A stretch of DNA of 54,088 nt from F23-B02 sp045599385 (GTDB lineage Bacteria > Bacillota > Clostridia > Oscillospirales > Oscillospiraceae), in assembly GCA_045599385.1 (NCBI GenBank), contig JAZRVW010000044.1, forward strand, positions 1 through 54,088, read 5' to 3'. The notes under the pieces were generated by a model. It had not been told where the DNA came from and did no database searches. It saw nothing but the letters and a program-made list of their open reading frames with translations. Both the position numbers and the translations under genes were made by a program. Shown here piece after piece: positions 47,694 through 54,088 of this stretch (position 1 is its first letter; every line of letters begins with the position of its first letter).

Positions 47694-49931
47694 TCAGTCA
47701 ATCAGAGAAAGCTGGGTCTCTCCCCTATCCTCGTCCTTCAGCAGAGCGCCTGCGGCAGGAATGCTTCTGACTCTGTATCGGGACTTGTTGACAATTGCGG
47801 TATCCGCAAGGGCCGCAGCAGAAATAAGACGGTGCTTATTCTTAATGCTCATTGCAGCAACGCCCTGAGTTGTGCGGCTTGTTTTCGTCTGCATGAGAGA
47901 GGTGTTGAAAACAAGGGCTCTGCCGTCGCTTGAGAACATGACGATGTCGGTTTCTTCGCCAAGCAGCATAACTTCAACAAGCTGGCTCTTGTCGCAATAT
48001 GCGTTTATAAGCTTTTTACGGTTTGTCTTTGTTTCATAAGTATTAAGCTCAAGACGCGCAACCTTGCCGTTTTCGAAGAACAGAAGCAGATTCTTCTTAT
48101 AGTCACCGGGAAGAATGATTGTCAGCACCCTCTCTCCCTCGTCCATTTCAAGCTTGCCGGGGAGATAGGTACCGAGCGCCGATGCCTTTGTGTCGTCAAA
48201 CTCGCTCAGCTTTGTCTTATAAACTCTCTGCTTATCGGTAAATACAAGCAGTTCGGTGCGGTTTGTTGCCTCAAATGATGTCTTAAGGCTGTCACCCTCC
48301 TTGAACTTCTGCTCACCGCTCATGCGCAGGGACAGCGGAGTGATTTTCTTAATGTAGCCCTCATTTGAAAGGAATACGGTTACGGGGTAATCCTCCACCG
48401 CGTCCGCTTCGTCATACATCTCAATTTCATTTGCATATACGATGCCCGTTCTTCTGGGGCTGGGATACTTCTTAATGATTGCCTTGAGTTCATTTACAAT
48501 TATGCTTTTAATTCTGCGGCGATTTTTCAGCGTATCCTCAAGGTCTGCGATGGCTTTTTCAAGATCCTCTCTGTCTGCAACGCGCTTAATAATATACTCA
48601 CGGTTAATATTGCGCAGCTTAATTTCCGCAACATACTCGGCCTGAATCTGATCGATTCCGAAGCCCATCATAAGATTGGGAACAACCTCGGCTTCCAGCT
48701 CGGTATTGCGGATAATCGCAATAGCCTTGTCAATATCAAGCAGGATTTTTTCAAGGCCCTGAAGCAGATGCAGCTTCTCTTTCTTGCGGTTAAGGTCAAA
48801 GTAAACTCTGCGGCGAACACATTCCATACGCCAGCCGCACCAGTTTTCAAGTATTTCGCGAACACCCATAACCTTGGGGTTGCCCTCAATAAGAATATTG
48901 AAGTTGCAGGGGAAGCTGTCCATAAGCGGAGTCAGCTTGAAAAGCTTCTGCATAAGCTTTTCAGGGTCTGTTCCGCGCTTGAGGTCAATTGCAAGCTTGA
49001 GACCGCTGAGGTCGGTTTCATCGCGCATATCGCTGATTTCACGGATTTTTCCCGCCTTAATCAGCTCTGCAACCTTGTCGACAATTGCCTCCGAGGTGGT
49101 GGTATAGGGAATCTCGTAAACCTCGATAATGTTTTCCTTGGGAATATAGCGCCAGCGTGAACGAACCTTGAAGCTGCCTCTGCCGCTTTCGTAAACGCTT
49201 TCCATCTCTTCCCTGTCGTAAACTATTTCGCCGCCGGTTGTAAAATCCGGTGCGGGCAGAGTGGCAAAAAGGTCACATTCGGGATCAGAGAGGTAATTTA
49301 TTGTTGTATTGCATACTTCCTCAAGGTTAAAGCCGCATATCTGGCTTGCCATGCCGACGGCAATACCGGTGTTGCTTGAAACGAGAACATTGGGGAAAGC
49401 CGTGGGGAGCAGAGTCGGCTCCTGCATGCTTCCGTCGTAGTTATCCACGAAGACAACGGTATCCTGGTCAATATCTCTGAAAAGCTCGCTGCAGATAGGA
49501 GACAGCTTAGCCTCAGTATAGCGCGATGCCGCAAAGGACATATCGCGGGAAAAGACCTTGCCGAAGTTTCCCTTGGAATCAACAAAGGGCATGAGCAATG
49601 CGTCGTAGCCCTTGGAAAGACGCACCATTGTTTCATAGATAGCGGCGTCACCGTGGGGATTCAGGCGCATGGTCTGCCCGACGATGTTTGCGCTTTTTGT
49701 ACGTGAACCGTTGAGCAGCCCCATCTTATACATTGTATAAAGCAGCTTGCGGTGGGAAGGCTTGAAGCCGTCGATTTCCGGAATGGCGCGCGATACTATA
49801 ACGCTCATTGCATAGGGCATATAGTTCTGCTCCAGAGTTTCGGTAATCGGCTGTTCAATAACCTCCGCGCGAAGTCCCACAACGTTAGGATTATTATGTT
49901 TTTTGTCTTCCTGAACCTGTTTTTTTGCCAT
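47694..49931 (-). CDS. parC: Type IIA topoisomerase subunit A (topoisomerase IV-like, ParC)
   Basis: A 745-residue DNA-cutting subunit. The catalytic tyrosine is Y138, after R137, in FAASRYTEAKLSPI. The gate region reads RLNPHGDAAIYETM; at the two classic quinolone positions (E. coli GyrA S83 and D87) it has Ala96 and Glu100. The C-terminal half has beta-propeller blades (VFLSNEGYIKKITPL) but no glutamine-rich GyrA box (QRRGGKG), so decatenation rather than supercoiling is expected. It lies 17 bases after the zinc-ribbon gene. The name parC follows function by inference; this Clostridia pair is distinct from the standard gyrAB. Confidence 0.87.
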   Translation of the reverse strand: MAKKQVQEDKKHNNPNVVGLRAEVIEQPITETLEQNYMPYAMSVIVSRAIPEIDGFKPSHRKLLYTMYKMGLLNGSRTKSANIVGQTMRLNPHGDAAIYETMVRLSKGYDALLMPFVDSKGNFGKVFSRDMSFAASRYTEAKLSPICSELFRDIDQDTVVFVDNYDGSMQEPTLLPTAFPNVLVSSNTGIAVGMASQICGFNLEEVCNTTINYLSDPECDLFATLPAPDFTTGGEIVYDREEMESVYESGRGSFKVRSRWRYIPKENIIEVYEIPYTTTSEAIVDKVAELIKAGKIREISDMRDETDLSGLKLAIDLKRGTDPEKLMQKLFKLTPLMDSFPCNFNILIEGNPKVMGVREILENWCGWRMECVRRRVYFDLNRKKEKLHLLQGLEKILLDIDKAIAIIRNTELEAEVVPNLMMGFGIDQIQAEYVAEIKLRNINREYIIKRVADREDLEKAIADLEDTLKNRRRIKSIIVNELKAIIKKYPSPRRTGIVYANEIEMYDEADAVEDYPVTVFLSNEGYIKKITPLSLRMSGEQKFKEGDSLKTSFEATNRTELLVFTDKQRVYKTKLSEFDDTKASALGTYLPGKLEMDEGERVLTIILPGDYKKNLLLFFENGKVARLELNTYETKTNRKKLINAYCDKSQLVEVMLLGEETDIVMFSSDGRALVFNTSLMQTKTSRTTQGVAAMSIKNKHRLISAAALADTAIVNKSRYRVRSIPAAGALLKDEDRGETQLSLID

Positions 49932-49948
49932 GTAAGTATTATGTCCTT

Positions 49949-50239
49949 TCAGCGCAATTTCTTACTGCCACCGATATTCTCGCCGATTTCAAGTTTTTTA
50001 TGACATTTGGGGCATTTTTTCAGCTTGAACATGCCAAGCATAACGCGCTTTCCGCAATGCGGGCATTTGCAGAACAAAAACGCAATTACAAACGACAGTA
50101 TGAAGCAAACGCCGGATATCATTGTCGCAATGAACGAGACCTGAGGATTAAGCGATGTTGTTACTATACTTATGATGCACAGAATAATGCATATTGCAAG
50201 GCAGGCCTTTACGGCATTTACAGCTTTATCATATTTCAT
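49949..50239 (-). CDS. Small membrane protein with zinc ribbon
   Basis: A 96-residue protein with two membrane segments (KACLAICIILCIISIVTTSL and FIATMISGVCFILSFVIAFLF) followed by two CxxC pairs, CPHC (59-62) and CPKC (76-79), forming a zinc ribbon. I do not recognise a named family. It lies between the two topoisomerase genes with gaps of 12 and 17 bases and so shares their transcript; a link in function is not shown. Confidence 0.8.
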   Translation of the reverse strand: MKYDKAVNAVKACLAICIILCIISIVTTSLNPQVSFIATMISGVCFILSFVIAFLFCKCPHCGKRVMLGMFKLKKCPKCHKKLEIGENIGGSKKLR

Positions 50240-50251
50240 ATCTCAATCTCC

Positions 50252-52246
50252 TCATGAAATATCCGCCATGTCAAGAAACAGATAGCCATTTTCGGCAATG
50301 TGCTCCTTGCGTCCGCCCAAATCATCGCCAAGCAGCAGATCGAACATTGCCGCCATGCGCTCGGCATCTTCGGGCAGGACCTTTATAAGTCTTCTGGTTT
50401 CGGGGTTCATTGTGGTCAGCCACATCATTTCGGGGTCGTTTTCACCGAGACCCTTGCTTCTGTTTATGCTTGCCTTTGCGCCGCCAAGCGACTCAACAAT
50501 ATCTGCCTTTTCCTTATCGGAATAGGCAAAATAGGTCTTTCCCTTTGACTCAATCTCATACAGCGGTGATTCGGCAATATAGACATAGCCTTCCTTGATG
50601 AGCGTGGGAACAAGGCGGTAAATCATGGTTAGAATCAGCGTTCTTATCTGGAAACCGTCAACGTCGGCGTCGGTGCAGATGATGACCTTGTTCCAGCGCA
50701 GGTTATTTATGTCAAAGGCATTGAGGTCTTTTACGCCCTTTGCCTGAACCTCAACACCGCAGCCGAGAACGCGAAGCAGGTCGGTAATGATGTCGCTTTT
50801 GAAGATTCTGGCATAATCAGCCTTAAGGCAGTTGAGGATTTTACCTCGAACGGGCATAATTCCCTGAAACTCTGCATCTCTTGACTGCTTGCAGGCGCCG
50901 AGTGCGGAATCGCCCTCAACGATGTAAATTTCACGCTTCTGAGGGTCTCTGCTGCGGCAGTCAACGAATTTCTGAACGCGGTTTGCGATGTCGATATTTC
51001 CCGACAGCTTCTTTTTCATGCCCTGGCGGGCTTTTTCCGCGGCCTCACGGCTGCGCATATTCACGAGCACCTGCTCGGCAATTCTATCCGCCTCGGGCTT
51101 GTTTTCAATAAAGTAGATTTCGAGATTCTGCTTGAAGAAGTCGGTCATTGCCTCCTGAATGAAGCGGTTTGTTATGGCCTTCTTGGTCTGATTTTCATAG
51201 GAGGTCTGGGTGGAGAAGCAGTTTGTAACAAGCACAAGGCAGTCGTTAACGTCCTGAAAGCTTATTTTGCTCTCATTCTTCTGATATTTGCCGATTTTTT
51301 TGATGTAGGCATCGATTGCGTAAACAAAGGCGTTGCGCACCGCCTTTTCGGGAGCGCCGCCATGCTCAAGCCACGATGAGTTATGATAATACTCCGTTGT
51401 GCAGATTTTATTTGAAAAGCAGAATGCGGCGGAAAGCTTCACCTTATATTCGGGCTTGTCGTCACGGTCACGGCCCTTTCTCTCTGCGCTGATGAAATAG
51501 GGCGTTGTCAGTGGCTTTTCATGGGCAATTTCCGCCACATAATCCACTATGCCGTTTTCATATACATAGTCCGTAACATCAAACTTGCTGCCGTTCTGAT
51601 TGCGGAAGCGGAAAATTGTTCCCGCATTAACAACTGCCTGACGGTGAAGCACATCGCGGAAGTATTCCTCAGGAATATCTATGTCGGTGAAAACCTCAAT
51701 ATCCGGACGCCAGCGTATTGTTGTTCCGGTCTTTTTTCTGTCGGCGGGAGAAACCTTGAGCTCCTGCCCTTTTTTACCCACGGGCTTACCTTTTTTAAAG
51801 TGAAGCTCATATTTATTGCCGTCACGCCAGACGGTTACGTCCATGTATTCGGAGGCATACTGAGTTGCGCAGCTTCCGAGACCGTTTAGTCCGAGGGAGT
51901 ATTCATAGGATTCACCCTCATTGTTTTTATACTTGCCGCCTGCATAAAGCTCGCAGAAAACAAGCTCCCAGTTAAAGCGCTTTTCATTGGGGTTCCAGTC
52001 AACCGGACAGCCGCGTCCGAAGTCCTCGACTTCAATTGACTTATCTGCATAGCGGGTAAGGGTAATTACGTTTCCGTGACCTTCGCGGGCTTCATCTATT
52101 GAGTTTGAAAGTATTTCAAATACTGCGTGTTCACAGCCGTCAAGACCGTCAGAGCCGAAGATAACACCCGGGCGTTTTCTTACGCGGTCTGCACCCTTTA
52201 AGGACGAAATACTGTCATTACCGTATTCTGCGGTGGATTTTGTCAT
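50252..52246 (-). CDS. parE: Type IIA topoisomerase subunit B (topoisomerase IV-like, ParE)
   Basis: The 664-residue ATPase subunit. The GHKL ATPase domain shows ILSNSIDEAREGHG and EDFGRGCPVD, with LGLNGLGSCATQYAS as the ATP lid. The TOPRIM domain starts at IVEGDSALGACKQSRDAEFQ (near 443) with CTDADVDGFQIR carrying the metal-binding Asp residues. The glycine pair after EGDSA (usually EGDSAGG) is LG here. It leads the parE/zinc ribbon/parC/yitT operon. Confidence 0.9.
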   Translation of the reverse strand: MTKSTAEYGNDSISSLKGADRVRKRPGVIFGSDGLDGCEHAVFEILSNSIDEAREGHGNVITLTRYADKSIEVEDFGRGCPVDWNPNEKRFNWELVFCELYAGGKYKNNEGESYEYSLGLNGLGSCATQYASEYMDVTVWRDGNKYELHFKKGKPVGKKGQELKVSPADRKKTGTTIRWRPDIEVFTDIDIPEEYFRDVLHRQAVVNAGTIFRFRNQNGSKFDVTDYVYENGIVDYVAEIAHEKPLTTPYFISAERKGRDRDDKPEYKVKLSAAFCFSNKICTTEYYHNSSWLEHGGAPEKAVRNAFVYAIDAYIKKIGKYQKNESKISFQDVNDCLVLVTNCFSTQTSYENQTKKAITNRFIQEAMTDFFKQNLEIYFIENKPEADRIAEQVLVNMRSREAAEKARQGMKKKLSGNIDIANRVQKFVDCRSRDPQKREIYIVEGDSALGACKQSRDAEFQGIMPVRGKILNCLKADYARIFKSDIITDLLRVLGCGVEVQAKGVKDLNAFDINNLRWNKVIICTDADVDGFQIRTLILTMIYRLVPTLIKEGYVYIAESPLYEIESKGKTYFAYSDKEKADIVESLGGAKASINRSKGLGENDPEMMWLTTMNPETRRLIKVLPEDAERMAAMFDLLLGDDLGGRKEHIAENGYLFLDMADIS

Positions 52247-52302
52247 AATGTATATTTCCTCTCAGTCACAACATATTGTGGCAAAATATGTATATTACTC
52301 AG

Positions 52303-52330
52303 ATTATATAGTATATTATAACTTTTTCAA
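52303..52330 (-). promoter_or_regulatory. Promoter of the parE operon
   Basis: TTGAAA, a 16-base spacer and perfect TATAAT on the minus strand, 57 bases before parE. A small palindrome CACAA CATA TTGTG (52267-52280) lies in the leader. Confidence 0.7.
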
Positions 52331-52386
52331 AAAATCAAGAAAACAAAATTGTAACCCTTTTCAAAGAAAATTGAAACAAAAAACAC

Positions 52387-52430
52387 GGGGACAGACACAA
52401 GATCTGTCCCCTATACCCCGGCATTGCCGG
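52387..52430. repeat. REP-like double hairpin in the parE/DUF2508 gap
   Basis: GGGGACAGA / TCTGTCCCC (7-base loop, 52387-52411) is followed by CCGGC ATT GCCGG (52418-52430). The GC-rich pair stands in a 415-base AT-rich gap (52247-52661) that otherwise holds only the parE and DUF2508 promoters; I see no gene there. Confidence 0.55.
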
Positions 52431-52573
52431 CAAACAAAAAAGCAAAAATGTATTCTGTATCCGTAGATAAGCTTTTACATTTCCGGCGTACACAGCTTTT
52501 GTGCCGGTCTTCTGAGACCATCATTTCTGTTGCCGGGCTTTTCTGTCTGATTCTATTATTAACACATTATCTA

Positions 52574-52602
52574 TTGATACTCATGGAAAAATATAATATA
52601 TT
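52574..52602 (+). promoter_or_regulatory. Possible promoter of the DUF2508-bofA pair
   Basis: TTGATA, a 17-base spacer and TATATT, 59 bases before the start. A sporulation (sigma-E) promoter would be expected for bofA and might lie closer, near GAATATAATATT; I cannot decide. Confidence 0.4.
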
Positions 52603-52661
52603 TGACTAAAATACACAGGCAATGAATATAATATTGAGAAAAGAACAAGGAGTCTTTTCTC

Positions 52662-52874
52662 ATGTCTAAAGCAAAGAAAGAGCAAAAACGCAGGCAAGCT
52701 GAATACGCCCGCAGAATTAACGAGCTTCATGACATACGCTCACGTCTTCAATGTGCATATTCCGCCTTTGACAATGTAACCGACAAGGATATGCTTGATG
52801 CCTGCATTTTTGAAATAAGCGCCCTCAAGTCGCGCTATAACTGCGCTGTAATTAATATAAGGAATATGGAGTAA
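52662..52874 (+). CDS. DUF2508 protein (YaaL-like)
   Basis: A 70-residue, charged, helical protein. It begins KKEQKRRQAEYARRINEL after MSKA and ends with DACIFEISALKSRYNCAV, the DUF2508 pattern of Bacillus YaaL. Function is unknown. The start follows AAGGAG. It lies 8 bases before bofA, as yaaL-bofA in Bacillus, but recR is not next to them here. Confidence 0.88.
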   Translation: MSKAKKEQKRRQAEYARRINELHDIRSRLQCAYSAFDNVTDKDMLDACIFEISALKSRYNCAVINIRNME

Positions 52875-52882
52875 GCAAATCC

Positions 52883-53143
52883 ATGCTTTCAAAAATCATT
52901 TCAATAATCATCGCCGTTTTTGCACTATGGCTGTTTTTTAAAATTTTTGCTGTGCCTCTCGGGTGGCTCCTGAGACTATTACTGAACACGCTTGCAGGAC
53001 TTGTTATACTGTTTGCAGTAAACTTCGTCGGCGGTTATATAGGATTACATATCTCAGTGGGCTGGATAAGCGCGCTTATAACGGGAGTACTCGGACTTCC
53101 CGGAGTAGTACTGCTTTTACTTATCGAAAACCTGATAATATAA
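52883..53143 (+). CDS. bofA: BofA family inhibitor of sigma-K factor processing
   Basis: An 86-residue hydrophobic protein with two or three membrane segments: IISIIIAVFALWLFFKIF, LLLNTLAGLVILFAVNFVGG and ALITGVLGLPGVVLLLL. In Bacillus, BofA holds SpoIVFB inactive together with SpoIVFA until a forespore signal arrives. A SpoIVFA/B-like pair is at 36-37 kb, so all three parts of this checkpoint appear present. Confidence 0.92.
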   Translation: MLSKIISIIIAVFALWLFFKIFAVPLGWLLRLLLNTLAGLVILFAVNFVGGYIGLHISVGWISALITGVLGLPGVVLLLLIENLII

Positions 53144-53175
53144 AACAGACTGTACCAATGCACAGTCTGTTTTAT
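53140..53175. terminator. Bidirectional terminator between bofA and murF
   Basis: Perfect 14-bp stem ATAAAACAGACTGT / ACAGTCTGTTTTAT with an 8-base loop between convergent genes. Confidence 0.92.
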
Positions 53176-53176
53176 A

Positions 53177-54088
53177 TTATTTAAGAAGCTTAAGGGCTTC
53201 GGAAATCTCGTCAAATTTCATGCTGTGGGAAGCTTTGACAAGCACGGTATCGCCCTCTTTTATCAGCTCGGGCAGTTTTTCAATCAGCTCGCCGTTTGTT
53301 GCAAAGTGAAGCTTTTCAATACTTGCACCCTTTGAGGTGTTTTCGGAAAGCTCACCTACGGTAAGCAGGAGGTCAACTCCGTTTTCAGAGGCATATCTGC
53401 CGACACCGGCATGGAGCTCTTCCTTATTTTCGCCCATTTCCAGCATATCGCCGAGAATGCACACCTTGCGTCCGCCGTTCTTTTTAAGGGAGTCAATTCC
53501 GCACTTTACCGAGTCGGGATTTGCGTTATAGCAATCATCAATCAGGGTAATATATCCGTTTTTAACAACATTTGCGCGACGGCCGACGGTTTCAAATTCC
53601 CACACACCGCGTATAATTTCATCATCGCTGAGGCCCATTTTAATACCGACTGCAGCGCCCTCAAGCGAAGCATACACCATGTGCTGTCCGTAGGCAGGAG
53701 TTTTGACGTCGATTTTTCTGTCTCCGCTTACAAGCGTACAGCAAAGCTGCATGGCCTCGTAATAATGAATGTTCTCTGCGCGGACATCGGCATTGCTGCC
53801 CGTTCCGAAAAGCACCTTGTTCTGTCTGCATTCAAAGGCGGCAAGCAGGTTATCATCGCCGTTCATGAACACAGTACCGTCCTCCGGCATAAAATCAAGC
53901 ATTTCGGTTTTTGCCTTAATAACACCGTTTCTGTCATGAAGATGTTCAAGATGCGCATGACCAATAAGGGTATAAACCGCCATTGTGGGACGAACCATCT
54001 TTGCAAGGCGTGTCATTTCGCCGAAATCGGAAATACCCATTTCGATGACCGCCGCCTCATGCTCGGGCTCTATGCGGAAAATTGTAAG
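53177..54088 (-). CDS. murF: UDP-N-acetylmuramoyl-tripeptide--D-alanyl-D-alanine ligase MurF (partial, C-terminal part)
   Basis: The gene enters from the right edge; 303 codons and the stop are visible. The reading frame is open to the last base, so the ATG at 54040 is internal. Family marks are EPEHEAAVIEMGISDFGEM at the edge, LIGHAHLEHLHDRNGVIKAK, the Asn/Asp-rich IDDCYNANPDSVKCGIDSL and RKVCILGDMLEMG. MurF adds D-Ala-D-Ala to the muramyl tripeptide in peptidoglycan synthesis. The ATP-binding GTNGKT loop lies outside the window. GHAH replaces the commoner G-x-AH region of other MurF enzymes only slightly. Confidence 0.94.
   Translation of the reverse strand, partial: LTIFRIEPEHEAAVIEMGISDFGEMTRLAKMVRPTMAVYTLIGHAHLEHLHDRNGVIKAKTEMLDFMPEDGTVFMNGDDNLLAAFECRQNKVLFGTGSNADVRAENIHYYEAMQLCCTLVSGDRKIDVKTPAYGQHMVYASLEGAAVGIKMGLSDDEIIRGVWEFETVGRRANVVKNGYITLIDDCYNANPDSVKCGIDSLKKNGGRKVCILGDMLEMGENKEELHAGVGRYASENGVDLLLTVGELSENTSKGASIEKLHFATNGELIEKLPELIKEGDTVLVKASHSMKFDEISEALKLLK

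Noticed and set aside
52424..52609. 61-codon frame in the parE/DUF2508 gap
   Set aside because: No ribosome binding site, it overlaps the hairpin repeat and the DUF2508 promoter, and the product looks like chance hydrophobic sequence.

Overview
The window looks like a chromosome segment of an endospore-forming, Gram-positive Clostridia species, probably of the Oscillospiraceae/Ruminococcaceae type. The evidence is the IspH-ribosomal protein S1 fusion, Firmicutes-style gene order (yicC-remA-gmk-rpoZ-priA-def-fmt-rsmB; tig/clpP/clpX/lon/engB; rplS-lepB-ylqF-rnhB-yraN), strong AGGAGG-type ribosome binding sites, and sporulation genes (ytfJ/gerW, bofA, a spoIVFA/spoIVFB-like pair, a dacF-type carboxypeptidase). 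No rRNA, CRISPR array, prophage or insertion sequence with a transposase is seen.

From 1 to 36 kb almost everything is on the minus strand and is core housekeeping. Reading each operon in its direction of transcription: cdaA-cdaR-rseC-like-yicC-remA-gmk-rpoZ-priA-def-fmt-rsmB (c-di-AMP synthesis, nucleotide metabolism, transcription, replication restart, translation initiation); DUF3343-cysteine desulfurase; carD-ispD-ispF; rpiR-baiN-cmk-ispH/rpsA; lon-engB-site-2 protease-scpA-scpB-ytfI-ytfJ-dacF-rluB; tig, clpP, clpX; lepB-ylqF-rnhB-yraN-thrC behind rplS; and spoIVFA-like/spoIVFB-like with two radical-SAM-associated genes.

From 37.7 to 46.8 kb lies a different region bounded by two tRNA genes, tRNA-Pro(CGG) and tRNA-Gly(GCC). 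It holds an exact 85-bp duplication of the tRNA-Pro 3' part plus its terminator, a small XRE regulator/membrane protein operon with a clear operator, a 2006-residue secreted S-layer protein with a PHP-type metallohydrolase domain, a divergent YibE/F membrane protein, palindromic intergenic cassettes beside both tRNAs, and a 157-bp TA-flanked MITE-like element. This is the accessory part of the window.

From 46.8 kb to the end, core genes return: a YitT membrane protein, a topoisomerase IV-like pair (parC, parE) separated by a small zinc-ribbon membrane protein, a 415-bp gap with REP-like hairpins, the DUF2508-bofA pair, and a truncated murF at the right edge.

I found no wholly new multigene system. 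The most unusual items are the giant PHP/S-layer protein, the MITE-like element, the tRNA-Pro tail duplication with the two tRNA-linked palindrome cassettes, and terminators whose stems reach into the tRNA acceptor ends. All calls rest on reading motifs and gene order by eye; no database search was run.
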